Positions 36,107 through 54,511 of a stretch of 64,000 nt of DNA are shown one piece after another. Below the pieces are notes generated by a model. It was not told the origin of the DNA and searched no databases. It worked only from the letters and a program-made list of their open reading frames with translations. The position numbers and the translations under genes are program-made. Location of the stretch: contig JACYXH010000429.1 of the NCBI GenBank assembly GCA_026745465.1, forward strand, positions 3,978,025 to 4,042,024. The letters are read 5' to 3'. The stretch comes from Lota lota (Eukaryota > Chordata > Actinopteri > Gadiformes > Lotidae). The stretch's first letter is position 1; each line of letters starts with the position of its first letter.

Positions 36107-38564
36107 ACCCCAGACATTCCCACCCCACCTTCTTACTTTGGCAAAGGGCAGTAGACATTGACCAGGGTCAGGTTCCACTAGTGCAGAAACACTGACCAAC
36201 ACTCGTCATTCTGCCAAATGCTTCCTGAGAAAATACTGGACTTACTACTTAATAAGGTCTAGGCTACACTCCTATCAACCAAATGATTAATGCATTTAGT
36301 CAGGGGTGAATGCTGGCCATAAGGGTTGAGACTTCCGCGGTGAAAACCAGAAGGTCATCGTGTCACGCCAGGAAAGAGCTCCACAAGGGTCCACAACAAA
36401 TACCACTGGACGCCTCTTTTTTAACCGTATTTTGGGGGATGTTCTAGCACAATATAAAACACATGGATGCAGTATTTCAATTGAGTCCTAGGAGTATGGT
36501 AAACAATACAATACAGCACAGTACAATTAATAGCTAAAGGAAAACCTACAACTTCGCAATGCAACACAACAGCGGGACATTTAGTTTGGGAGTTAATCCA
36601 AACTCCTTAAACTGAGTCACTAACCATTATGCATGCTTTCCAACTGCATGTCTAATTACTGGCTACAGCCAGGGCTGAACTCACAATTTGGGCTCTCCGA
36701 TATTTCCCCTCATAAACTGTTACCAGTGTACGGTGAGACCACAAAGTCTATCAACATCAGCATGGAATAGAACAGTAGATGACAAATTCACTCAACATAC
36801 CTAGAAGATAATGGTAATTTAGTTTGGAAAACATCCTGTTCGGTCAAAATATTAAAGTAAAATATCAAGAGTAGTCACATTTTGTGACCGAGTGCTATAT
36901 GTCATATTCCCTGCCAATGCAATATGCTATAGGATGTAGTTGTATGCATTTTGACGCATTCTGTGATGTCAATGTGAATGGAAATGAGGAAAATGTCTAT
37001 GTTAAACAAAATAAACAATGTAGAATAAAAGTTACCAGTTTTGTCATGTTTATAAGCAATGCCATATTGGAAAAGATAGCAAATATATTGCATTGCCACA
37101 CAAAAGGATTGTCCCTGGATAACAGGCAATCCCTCCCAAAAGCCCTCCCCATTGAATCCTTGGCTGACGCCTGGCCCTATCTAGTTTCGGTACTGAATAA
37201 GAAAACATTTGGGAAAACAGATAGCTGGCGGTTCCTGTTGAGGCTAACTTGAGAGGACCACATTGAAGTCTGCGTCCAACTTGCCAGCTAACGAATCCAG
37301 CACCGCAGTCCCCGAAATGTCTGGGTTTTTTCAGGGGTGCTGGCTGACCTTGCGGTGGGGTTTTGGGTCAGGGGCTTTAGCTCTCAGACCCCCGAGAGCC
37401 GGTTGTTTTTTGGAGAGCAACAGTCTGGCCCCTGGGGTTCAGTTTCACGACCCAGTTGAAGCCTATGCATTGGCAGAGCAGCCAGAGAGGCTCTCCTCTA
37501 GCAGCCAACCCATTTTGGGTCTCACCAGAACTCCCTACCTATTTTAGCCCCATGAAAAGGATATGGAAGGGCATGTAGGAGGTAAATAAAAAAGAACATC
37601 TGGACAAATGAAAAGGAAAGTGACCGGAGTTTGGAGTTTGTAAGAAGAAAAAGTGGTATGAGAGCTGTACTGAATGAACATGACCTTGCTTTTCATAAGA
37701 TCATGTTTTGATAACCCTTAGCATGAAAACATTTATGAGCCCAGCAGTGCAGAGACGAAGAGGGCTCTAATAACAGAGCTTTTTAGATCTTTACTGGCAT
37801 CGGTTCCTATTTGCAATGTGCAAGCTGCACCAAAACACAAAGTTATTCCAAGCTTCGGCTCACCATCTATGTTCCACATTCAATTCTTTCTTTCTTTTCT
37901 GCGTTTCCTTTTCTTTCAAGCATAATCTCCATTTCAGCCATAGCCAAGCAGCGTCCCCATGACTCTCTCCTTGTAAAAAGACACGTCCTAAGGTGGTCTG
38001 TCTTTCAACGATGGACAAATTGGAAGCATCTCAGGAATTGAAACAAGTCGTCCACGAGGCTAATGCACCCCACCGGGCCCATGAAAGCGACGGTGAACGT
38101 CTCGCTGTCATGCTTCAGAAGGACCAAGGTCAAGCACTTGGGGTCAAGCTCATCCATCCTCTGGTAAAGGCAAGACATAATAAGGAGCATTGCAACCGAG
38201 TCTACTGGTAAAGGCAACCTCATGTCTGATCAGCAATGAACCATGAGGAACACCCCTTCAACCTGAGTGCATGTTTGAATGTGCGCAGGAATATCTGTAC
38301 ATTTTGTTAATTGCCACACTAGACACAACATCCGTTTTGCTCTCACTGCTTGAACGCAAGCAACAGTGGCAGGTTGTTGATGTAAAAAGACAGACAGACA
38401 GACACATACATACATACATACATATTCACTTTAGACAGAAAATCAAGCATGTGAGCCGGCCCAACAGGAAATAAAAGACATGGCTTAGATGACAGCCCAC
38501 AGAGTCACGTCTAGTCAGACTCCCCCAATAACCTCAGCCCAGGAACAAGCCCTGGCAGCGTTTT

Positions 38565-38592
38565 CATGATGTCAGACTTGTCTGACATCATG
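38565..38592. repeat. Perfect 13-bp inverted repeat with 2-base spacer
   Basis: The arms CATGATGTCAGAC and GTCTGACATCATG are exact reverse complements separated by TT. Each arm contains TGATGTCA/TGACATCA, resembling a CRE/ATF half-site pair. Confidence 0.9.
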
Positions 38593-41500
38593 TACGCCAG
38601 ACCAGCGTGGAATATAAATCACGATCACAACACTTAAACAAAAGATCTGCTTCTGTAAATAACTGGCTTTTGAAAAACAAAATATTCTGTTATGAATATC
38701 TCTGTGAAGATTACCCAGACAGTATTCCCTCCATAGAACAAAGAAACAAAGAACAAAGAAACAAATTTAGTTTGACAGAGTTGCTGAGGAGTTGTAACTG
38801 TGTTAGCATAGCTTATTTGGTGTGGACCAAACTTCAACTCAACTGTGTCTGAGCCTTTTATTTTGCAGATTCTATAAATGAGGATATGGTTTTCCTTGGC
38901 TGTGGTTCTCTCTTAAACTCCCTCTTTCAAGTTCCTTGTTGTCACATTTTATTATTGACTCTGGCCTATACAACATCCTGCCCCACAAAATTAAGGTGAA
39001 AATTATCATCCCAGCGAAATTCTATGAGCATGAGTGTGACATTTCCAGCTTATTCCCTCTTTTCTCAGCCAACCACAATCCCTGTGGGATCTTGCATCTC
39101 ACTCCTCTTCCACAGCTAATTGCAAGCTACGCTTTGCTCTCATAAGTATCTTTAAGCTTGTTTCACTGGCAACTACAAAATTAGGTTGTTTTTCCTAAGC
39201 CCGTGGGCACGGCTTTACAGTACATAGTGTGGAACCAGCAATCAGAGTTGAATTGCAGAAAGGCCATCACCGTCGAATGGAAAACCTAGACCCATAGGTA
39301 TAATATAGTAGCTTCTTCAATCCTAGTCAAGCTTACTAGGCTGAATAACAACTTCACAGTCGTACTCGTAGCAGTTTTGGGCTTGCTTTTGAAAATCTGG
39401 TGAAAATTAAAGCGAAACCGTATTTACGTGTACTTGTGTAGCCCTTCTGTATATCTAGGCTCACAAATCAGAAGTGAGATGTATTCACTTCAATGCTGCA
39501 TATGCAGAGCTTTTACCATTTCTGCTGCTGCGCTTTTAGCTTCTAGGCTATACATTGCATATCAAAGTGAAAAAAATATGTTTCTTGAATCCTCTGTGAC
39601 AAAATACTGTCTCCGGATCATCTCCTCTCCTATACATTTCCTTATCTATGATCTAAGTTGTTTTGACCTTGGTATTGCATGACAGGATTGATTCTTTAAA
39701 TATATAATGTCTATGGACTTGGATATGCATTGAACTCTAAAGTCACTGTAATGCTGTTCATGGGAAGGAAACTTGTGCATGTGTGCTTGGCCCGGGAGAT
39801 AATGGCCATTGTGGCATGGCAGGGTGGTTGACCATGCTGGGCTGGGCTGTGGTGTGTTTGGCTTGCAGCCTTGGAAAGGCAGTAGCAAGAGGCGTCTGTC
39901 TCTGCCTGCAGCAACCCCTCTCTCTCTGCACACTCTCAGCAGCCAGCCTCTATTTAGCAGGGCATAAATGGGTCTTTGCCTGAAGAAGACTATGGAAACG
40001 TTGTTAACAGCAGGGAAACAACACGGTTTCTGTAACAATGGCTGCCCTTAATTGAAATCCTCTATTTATTGAACAGACATTTAATGCTGGAGCCAGTCTT
40101 TCCTTTCTGTTGGGCATGTAGTTCTGGTCGATAATACATAGACTGAAATCAAGCCGGCAGGGAATTACCTTGGGTTGGACATCGATGGTAATACTGTTCT
40201 CAGTGCCAAGAGTTGTTAGATCTTCCCTTTAAATAGGTTATGGAAACTAAAGCAGAGATGCGGCCCATGTGCTTGCCCCTTGGGAAGCAAAGGCTATGCA
40301 CTCTGTATATACTTTATGCATCTAGATCCATACATCTGGACTAAGTCAGCCAATGGTATTAGTGAAAGTAACACTTTATTGACTCTTTGCAGACTTTGTT
40401 AAACATATATCATTCCTCTTCTTCACCTTCTGACCCTGTTGCACATTTGCACACCTAATGCAGCTATCAAGCCATCAAAAGAAATCTACATTCAGTAGAG
40501 TTTGCATTTTTGTCAGTTGGTGCAGACCGGGGCTGGAGAGAGGAGATGGGGTCCACTGCTTACCCAAAGCGTTCCTTTTCACCCAGGCCTCCTAAGTCAA
40601 TAATCTAACCAACCTACAGGCATCAGGACCCAGTGGGGGGAGGGGGGGGAGCAGCAAGAAAGACGAAGAATGAGCAGAGAAAAAGATTTCTGGCAGGAAA
40701 GATGTGGGACGGTGGTAGTTTTTCCTCTAACATCTAAGGTTTCACAGGTTTTGCATTTCCCACTTGAGAAGTCCACATATGCCCCCAGTCATTCGTCTGA
40801 CATCATCAATTACCTCGAATTAACCGAATGATGGTCCACCGAGCAGACTACCTAGTAGGCAATTAATCAGTGAGAGCACCTTGAGCCTCGCAGCTCGACC
40901 TGAGTGAGAAAAGAAGAACAATGTCCCAGAGTACCGACTGCACACCAAGTACCATGGAGTGTGTATTTTGCATTTCCATCCTTTCCAAGCCGTTGATTTG
41001 CTATTTGCACATCGGAAACATCACGGTCCAGAGAGTATAGATCCCTCTAAGGATGACATTGCCAATATCCACTGATCCACTTGATTAGACCCCGATGAGT
41101 GACTTTAATGGACAACACACCCATATCCACAATGCATATCCATACCGTAGAGCCATTTGGGAGAGAGGGGAAGGAAAACACAGAAAGAGATGGCCTTTTT
41201 GCAACTTACTTTAGGTGGGCTGAAGCTACAGCTTCAAAGCAGAGGTGTATTCTTGTTGTATTCAGTCATTTCTGCTTTATGCATCCTCTGTCTAAGCATG
41301 AGTTACTAGTGGTTTGGGGGAATGACGTAATCGTGGAAAGGTCCTGGGTGCAGTCAAACTTGTAAGTCAGTGAGGAATTCTTCATCTGGTCAAGGCTGGC
41401 TGGGCTGTCTTTAAATATAAAGATGTTAGTCATCACATGAGAGGAGGGGAGAGGAGCAGAAGAGAAGAGAAGAGAAGAGAGAGGAAGGGAAAGTCATTAC

Positions 41501-42261
41501 CAGAGGCAGAAGCTTTGTTGTTTACTAACACTGCTACCAATCGGGACTAATTTGTAATATCAATAATAAATCACAGGTCAAAGTATATGTGCTTGACCTG
41601 CTATGTTTACAATCAAATTATCTACAGGGGAAACATATAAAGCATGAAATACATTTACCCATAACCCATCATGTTAACCTCTTGACACAAAGACATCTCA
41701 ATTTGTGTTTCTCTTTGTTTGCATTTGACATTTGGAGCCCAAGTTCATGAGCAAGTAATAACGTTACAGAATAAATCATATATTTGTCACCAGACTCCAT
41801 ACTTGTTTATGGAGTCAGCACATGGAAGTAAGTTACCATACACTACATGCTATGCTGTCAGGCCGACAAATGACAAAGTTATATTTTCTGCTGAGTTCAA
41901 GGCAGATTTCGCTAATGAGCACCGAAATAAGGCTTATCTTGCAATAATTATCTTTAACTTAACTTTTTAGTGCCCCCAGCAATTTGATGGCGTTCTAAAG
42001 ATAGAAAACCATTCTATACTTAATGCAAACGGTGTAGGTGTTTACATTACGCCTACCTTGGCATAGCTAATTCCTTCTGGACTTCCAGGATAGCTACTCA
42101 GCCTTTTACAGGACAATGGCATTTGTAGGACAACATGTACATATTTTAAATATATTGATGTATTTTTGTTTATATAACAAAATAGTGAAACGAGGCTGAG
42201 CACCGTCAATTGTCCTTTGAGAAGGTCAAGTGTTCATGTATTCTGCTAACGAAGTAAAGGC

Positions 42262-42283
42262 GGGGGGGGGGGGGGGGGGGGGG
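42262..42283. repeat. Poly-G run, 22 bases
   Basis: An uninterrupted G homopolymer. Confidence 0.95.
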
Positions 42284-43084
42284 TAGCTGTTTTGTATGGG
42301 TTCCCTGCATGTGTTCCTTATTACCTTATCTCCAGGGGCAATTTATGACTCCTACGTTGGCCCCCCTCTCTTCTGAGCCGTTAGCATCTGCCCAAGATAA
42401 AATAAAATCCCTGCATTATCACTCAGGTTGTGTGGGTCTGTTCACACAGCCCCTGAGTATCTGGTTTTCGTGCTGATATAAACATATATTTGCAGAGGAA
42501 GGTACGCAATGGGGGTATAGGCACAACAATACACCCAAATTATACCATTTGTTAGAATGCATTGTGTTGTCGGCTTATGTTATTGCCCAAAAGAAGATTA
42601 CCATGTCATTGTAGCTGATAAAACAGACAGAGGTAGGTACAATTTTGATCTTAGTTGCAAATGCAGAAAATTAAATATAGAAAGTGTACCTCCATTATGA
42701 CACACATAATACACACAAAAGTATGAAAACCTTACTTTACTGTTTCCTGTTTGCATAGATCTTGTGTGTACTGTCGCCCACTAGCGGTTGAAAACAAACT
42801 TTTAAAAGATAGTTGAATTTGTTTTCGATTCACAACACGCTCCGCCCCTTCTCATTATTTGTAGCAAATCATGACTTTCTAAAATGAACAAGCGTTTTTC
42901 TAATTCGTAAAGGGGAACTAATAACCATCCATTGGTGGATGTTTCTCGCATCCTGTTGCCTTGCTCGCTTGACGATTGAAGCAATGCAACCATCTTTAGC
43001 CGACAGCCCCATCTTGTGGTGAGAAGGGTTGCAATGCATGCCAGCTTGAAAGTCATACTTCAATTAAAGTAGATACCTGGTATG

Positions 43085-43215
43085 AAAGTGACTCTGGTAA
43101 AAGTTTATCATCCATAATACAATTACTTCAGTAAAAGTCATAAAGTAGCTCAAATCAAAATGTAAATACTTAAAAATATGTATTTATTTGGGTAAAATTA
43201 AGGATAGGCTACTGT
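43085..43215. mobile_element. Degraded hAT-like non-autonomous fragment
   Basis: Phrases such as TACTTCAGTAAAAGTCATAA and AAATGTAAATACTTAAAAAT resemble the repeated ACTT-AGTAAAAGTA phrases of common teleost hAT-type MITEs. No clean ends or 8-bp duplication could be found. Identification is from memory of the pattern. Confidence 0.4.
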
Positions 43216-44102
43216 AAGTAATAGTGAAACAAGGTTAACGGTATAATATTTTATTAGCCAGTAGGCCTACAGGTTAACGTTGTTGTGGGTCTGCTGGACT
43301 ACAAAGCACATAGAATTCAGTTAACACAAGAAAGCAGCTGAGGACGCCTGCATAGTTCATAACCAATGGCACTCTTGACCGGATTAACACATTAAATCCA
43401 TTAGTCACATCAGACTTTTGTCAAAAATGAGGAACGAGAAGAATCATTCCTTTAACAAAATGCAGAAATTTGATCTAAATACATAATTGAATGTCAAATG
43501 TGACATATGGAATTGACATTAAACCACGACTAACGGGTAAATACTAAGAACTGTGAGATGTCTGAGGTTATGTCAGCGATGTGCAGACAATGGTTAGGAA
43601 TCACATAGATGTGGTCAAGGACTAAGCTGCTTATACATTTTATTAATCTATTATGATCATCGGTTAAGATTCTGATTATCATTTCAGTCACAAAATGGAA
43701 CTCTTCTTAAAGTGAACTAAGTTGTATTAAGTTAGACATTTTGTGACAACAAGTAATAATTCTGAAATGGAAAAAAAAAGAATAACAAAGTGACCATAAA
43801 CTATAACGATACTGCAGTAATACACTTTACCAAGTTTAGAGGCATTGCACGCGAAAGCTTTTAATGAGAATATGATGTGCATGTAGTAGCGACTGTAGCA
43901 AGAGATACTGATACATCGTTTCACATTGGACCATGTTGAGTGCTATGGTCTTGTTCTGTCAAAAGATGCAAGACAAAGACAGACGGCCGCACCATCATCA
44001 CCATCATCCTCTGCTGCAAAGAGTTAATTAAACTGAGTCCAACAATTTTACAGGTAAACTATGCAACAAAAAACAAGCATGTAGTGTGTGATTTGCAGTA
44101 GC

Positions 44103-44129
44103 GGGGGGGGGGGGGGGGGGGGGGGGGGG
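44103..44129. repeat. Poly-G run, 27 bases, in dctn4 3' UTR region
   Basis: The run reads as poly-C in the sense of the dctn4 transcript and lies about 50 bp after the stop codon. Confidence 0.95.
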
Positions 44130-44177
44130 CCGATGGAGGCGGCGGCAGGCAGGTGGTGGGTCTTCATGTGGACGTTT

Positions 44178-49791
<5,614 letters not shown>

Positions 49792-50128
49792 CTCTATATA
49801 AATGCAACTGGACTGCCTGTCAGAAACCTAGCTATGACTCGCTAGCACGGATCCTCTGGTCTTGACGTTATCGCTGTCGTAGTAGTACTTTCTGAAACTC
49901 TTTACCCGCAAAATGCTGAACTCTGGTGGCCACCAGTGGAAGTGACCCTTAAAATGCTGACCAGTGGAAGTGTTGGAGTGGAGTCATGCCCCACACTCGC
50001 TATGTATTATTAGGAAGTTTGAATTGAATCACTTCCATAAAAAGTATTCATTAATGTGGCAATATCTGTAATTATAAATATCAACACAATTTCTCAACAG
50101 CAAAGTATGTGTCTAATCATATTTTATA

Positions 50129-50231
<103 letters not shown>

Positions 50232-51787
50232 CGCTCATGGGAATGCATGTTCTGTGTTCCGAGTGAATGTGATGGGTGAGAATGGTCGTGGATAAACACA
50301 ACAATTTAACAAAACAAGAGAGGTCGAGAAAGCCGAAGTTTGAAAGATAAAGACTTTATTATCACTTGTAAACAAGTAACAACAAAACCTGAATTGGTTT
50401 TGGATCAGGCTTCATGTTATATTTCTGAAATGTGTGGATTCCTCCTACATGCACTGACCAATCACAACACCCTATGCATCGGGCCTAGAATTAATATAAT
50501 TTCCCATTAACTGAACATACACTTATCCTCCTTCGGATTATCAGTTGGCTTACAACGTAAGGAATTGACATCTTAAACCTTACAGTTATATCAGATGTAA
50601 AGTAGTGAGGTACTCTGTGATTGTGATCCACTCGCCACCTTATTAATTATACTGATATAAAACAGACAATAAACCACATGTGCTTATGAGATTAAATTGT
50701 CTGCCAACCATCACTGGCTTGAGGTAGTTTACATGCGTGACAAACACAATCTTGAGTAAAGAAGCCACGTATAATCAAAGAAAACCAATCCCTACACCAC
50801 ATTTATGGGTTAACATAAAGATGTGACATGCATGAGCACAATGACAATCATTTCTACTCAGACAATAAGCATACATTCAAACAATTGACAACAATTTTTC
50901 CATATTTATTTCATTCATGTAGGCAAGATAATACGTATACGTCCTTTAAACCTACGGTAAATTTCTCTGATAGAACCAGGATGTTTTTAGTGGAGAAGCA
51001 GGTGTGGAACCATCGCTGATTTGTCTGTGTATGTCTCCATACTATAGTCCCTGTCACATGATTACGACACACACATACAATAACACACAAGCAATGGAAT
51101 GTGCTCCCAGTTTAGGAAAGTGCAAACAAACTCCATCACACAAGAAGATGTGATGTTAATATTTATCATCTGATAAAAGCGGCTTTTCTCAACAGCTTTA
51201 TTAGTTTGGTGAATAGACTGGTCTAATTACTAATCAGGTATCATCATTGTTCTGTTTGGCACTTTGTGTTATTTGGATGGAAAGTCACATTATAAAACCA
51301 TACTATAGTAAATAAAGGAGGTTACATGATTCACCTATGATCTCTGCACCTTACAGGCTTCAGATAATGATTGCTATGATGATTCCAATGGATGCATTTT
51401 AATAAGCCACATTTCCCAAAAGCACACATCAGTTTGGATTAAAAAAAAAAGAAGGCAAAATAGAATTGAGCCATTGTGATTTATCATTTTTTTAATCCCG
51501 TTATTTTCTATTTCAATGAGCTGGATTTTCAATTTGTCAAAACGCTTCAAGTATTTAAATGTTATGTAATAATGCGTGTCACGTTAATTACAAAACACTT
51601 GTTGGAAAGTTATCTTTTAAAAAGTTATAAAAATGGGTCATAGTTGGTGTCACAATTCGCATCCGTCACTAAAACAAAAACACTCATAGCATGTGAAACG
51701 CACGCAATGGTCAGTGAGCCCACAATCGCTCAATCCCTATTGGTTCAAATGTGAAGCCGCGTCAAGCTTGTTCAGTGCAGCATGTGA

Positions 51788-51797
51788 GCATAAAAGT
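51788..51797 (+). promoter_or_regulatory. TATA-like element upstream of gpx3
   Basis: GCATAAAAGT lies about 125 bp before the gpx3 ATG, a suitable distance for a TATA box with a short 5' UTR. Only position and sequence support it. Confidence 0.35.
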
Positions 51798-51872
51798 AAC
51801 CCCAACCTGCAATATTACTCAAATAAATTACTTGGCCGCAGTCAACGAGTCGGTCATTTAGATAGGCCTACT

Positions 51873-51906
51873 GAGGGTTCAGACGGTCCGAGGGTTCAGA
51901 CGGTCG
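51873..51906 (+). repeat. 17-bp tandem duplication in gpx3 5' UTR
   Basis: GAGGGTTCAGACGGTC plus one base occurs twice in tandem, ending 12 bp before the start codon. Confidence 0.9.
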
Positions 51907-51918
51907 CCGGCGCCGGCG

Positions 51919-52735
51919 ATGGAGAGGATGCGGATTCTACCTTTGGTTCTGCTGGGTCTTGTCCGGTCCAGCATGGGCACAGTGTTTCCGTGGAGCCAGG
52001 TAGGCAGCCTGCGTCCGCGTAAACACCCGCGTAAGAATATCAGTGGCCGGGTTTTCTCACCGCATGTTTAGTTATGTTGCCTGTACGCTATTTTATTATA
52101 GGTCATGGATCACTTTTTTCCCGATCATTAAAATAGGTTTAGCCTAAACAAACTGCCTTCAAGCAGGAACTATGATGGCTTTAAGAATATCCGTTGATTA
52201 AAACTTCATGGGGTAGCCCTACCTTTTCTTCTCATCTTGAAGGAAAAGGCCAGGATAGACTACTGCAGGTGGTAGTCCTACGTGCGATTTTATTCTTGAA
52301 ATAGACATTTACAAGAATATATAGTTCAGTAAATAAACACATTTTTCAAAAATAGTGTCGTTTTGTGGATTCCATCATATTTTAAATTGTAATGTTTTCT
52401 ATTGATGTTTTGTGTTCATTTGTGTTAGCTAAATAAACACACAAGCAGAGTTGCTGACGTTTGCTTTTCACTGTTTACCTCTGGCCATGGCCTTCTTGCA
52501 GTAATAGTAGAATAATACGGTGCTGGCACTCTTTGCTCAGCCACTGTATGTGTATTTATCCTTTTTTCTTTTCTTTTTTGCATACGAGGTGGTCTGCATG
52601 ACAATTTAGTATTACACCTAAAGCCAAAGGTTGGGAACCACTGGACCAGAGCATCACTGCTCTAGATGCTGACACAATTAGGATATTTCTGACCGTAAAG
52701 ACTAGGCCTACATATAACTCAAAATGTACACACTT

Positions 52736-52766
<31 letters not shown>

Positions 52767-54429
52767 CATGGGGTATGAGGTAATCATGAGGTAAGCCTAA
52801 TCATCTCAAAGTAGCTTTGAATGAAGTAGTCCTACAGGTTAGGCCAATTTACTCCTATGTTACTTTTGTTTGTGGGAAAACAAACCACTGAATGCAAATT
52901 GTTTTTGAGCTGAGACAACAGTAGTAGCAGTAATAATATTCTAAATTATATTGTTATACAATGTGAGAAAGTTCTTGTGTAATCATCTGTTGCTTTTTAT
53001 TCAAGCTATATGTTTTTGACCTGTTGAAATAAGATGTTTGGTAATTCAACCAAACCAGATATCACACTGACTTTGTTTGCTGTTGACCTGATAAAATGAA
53101 GATAATTGTTTTTAACCAGCAGGTGTGTTTCACTCCCTCAGCCGTGTGAAACAGCTATAAATGGTACCATTTATGGGTACCAGGCAAAAACACTCAATGG
53201 GAGTCGAACTGTCTCCTTCAGTGAGTACGCCGGGCAGACAGTCCTCTTTGTCAACGTGGCCACATACTGATCCTTAACCCACCAGTATGTGGGTAAGCAT
53301 TAAACAACAATTTCTTCATTAAGTTCACCATAAACAATCACCATATTCTTCCACCTCCAAGGGTACATCATCTGTACTTTCTTCTGTTTGATACGATCAG
53401 AGTTGAATGCACTATACGAGGAGATGAAGCCCTATGGATTCAACATTCTCGGGTTTCCCTGTAATAATTTTGGAAAACAACAACCAGAGAACAATGATGA
53501 AATTCTACCAGGTATAAAGTAAGTAATCCCCTTTTCTCACCTAAGGAATGCAACCAATGAAACTGAACTCAGGGAGTTTAAAGTTGCAGCATATATTCTC
53601 TGACGCCTTGCTCCTATGAAGGGATGTAACTCCTATGAAGGGATGTAACGTTAGATCTATGAATGTAAGTATCTCTCTGGATTTGGCAAATCCACTGTCA
53701 ATCGGCAACATTTTCAATTTGGGAAATATCCCATATCAGCAGGATAATTCCCTACCCCTCTCTATGCATTCTTCAATAGAGTAAAGCAGCCAGGCTCCAT
53801 CAGTGGGTCTACAATCCATAGGCCGTATTAAGAGATTGTAGCATTACCTAAGTTCTATAGCCGTGCTTGAGCCGATGAGGCGCTGGGGGCCCAAGCCCAG
53901 ATTCTCTTAGCAGCGGTCAATTTCCACGGATGATCCCTTTCTGCGTTTCAGATACGTAAGACCCGGCAAGGGATTTGTCCCCAGCTTCCAGCTATTTGAG
54001 CTTGGCGATGTCAACGGAGAAAAGGAGCAACCGGTGTACACATTTCTCAAGGCGAGTCCACTCCCCCTCCCCCTCATGTAATATTTGATGTGCATATAAT
54101 CATGTAATGCATATAGTAATATTTGATGGGCATATAATCATTTAATGCATATAGTATGTATAGGAGCGTAGTTGGAGGCCTGTCAAAGTGATGCGTTTGC
54201 TTTGTAGAACTCCTGCCCACCGGTCGGCGACAGCCTGGGACCAGCGTACGGCCAACTGTTCTGGGAGCCGCTCAAGCTGAGCGACATCAAGTGGAACTTT
54301 GAGAAGTTCCTGGTGGGGCCGGATGGGAAGCCCGTCAGGAGGTGGCATCCCAAGGTCATAGTATCCACCGTCCGAAAATTCATCATAGACTACCTCCAGC
54401 ATTTACACGGCGAGAGGGATTCCAATTAA
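51919..54429 (+). CDS. gpx3: Glutathione peroxidase 3, secreted selenoenzyme, five exons
   Basis: Exons are 51919-51999, 53142-53292, 53401-53518, 53952-54051 and 54208-54429: 672 bp, 223 aa with the in-frame TGA read as selenocysteine (human 226). GPX3 reduces hydrogen and lipid hydroperoxides with glutathione in extracellular fluid. The N terminus ([13 protein letters not shown]) is a signal peptide. NVATY-U is the active-site strand with Sec at 53268-53270; later come [44 protein letters not shown] and [16 protein letters not shown], the last holding the catalytic Trp-Asn. Two oddities: the residue after Sec is Ser, not the usual Gly, and the catalytic Gln of CNQFG is Asn (CNNFG). Intron 4 starts with GC (CTCAAG|gcgagt). 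The SECIS and AATAAA lie downstream. The gene is divergent from dctn4 and convergent with tnip1. Confidence 0.95.
53268..53270 (+). other. gpx3: Selenocysteine codon (UGA) of gpx3
   Basis: The TGA follows GCC-ACA-TAC (A-T-Y) exactly where GPX enzymes carry Sec. The frame stays open to the end of the exon and through the next exons, and a SECIS follows in the 3' UTR. Confidence 0.95.
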
Positions 54430-54511
54430 CCCCTTTAAAACCCATAGCAAATGTTTAGACTTTCAATTGGCGACTAACTTGATTTTATGGTGACAAGGCA
54501 CAGGTGTTGTG

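Larger units (their letters stand above)
28647..44177. other. Gene-free interval, right half, including dctn4 3' UTR at its right end
   Basis: No gene was recognised. Contents are simple repeats, one perfect palindrome, a degraded hAT-like patch, and a coding-like block at 38005-38223 that I could not identify. A minus-strand AATAAA near 43637-43643 could end the dctn4 transcript about 540 bp after its stop codon. A fragment near 30660-30780 resembles a dispersed fish repeat (GAGTTCCAGAGAGTGAGGGC type). Confidence 0.45.

Noticed and set aside
37263-37547. 94-codon plus frame as a small gene
   Set aside because: No recognisable motif, no promoter or polyadenylation context and no neighbouring exons.
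53268-53270. Premature stop making gpx3 a pseudogene
   Set aside because: The TGA is at the selenocysteine position, all downstream phases hold and a SECIS is present.
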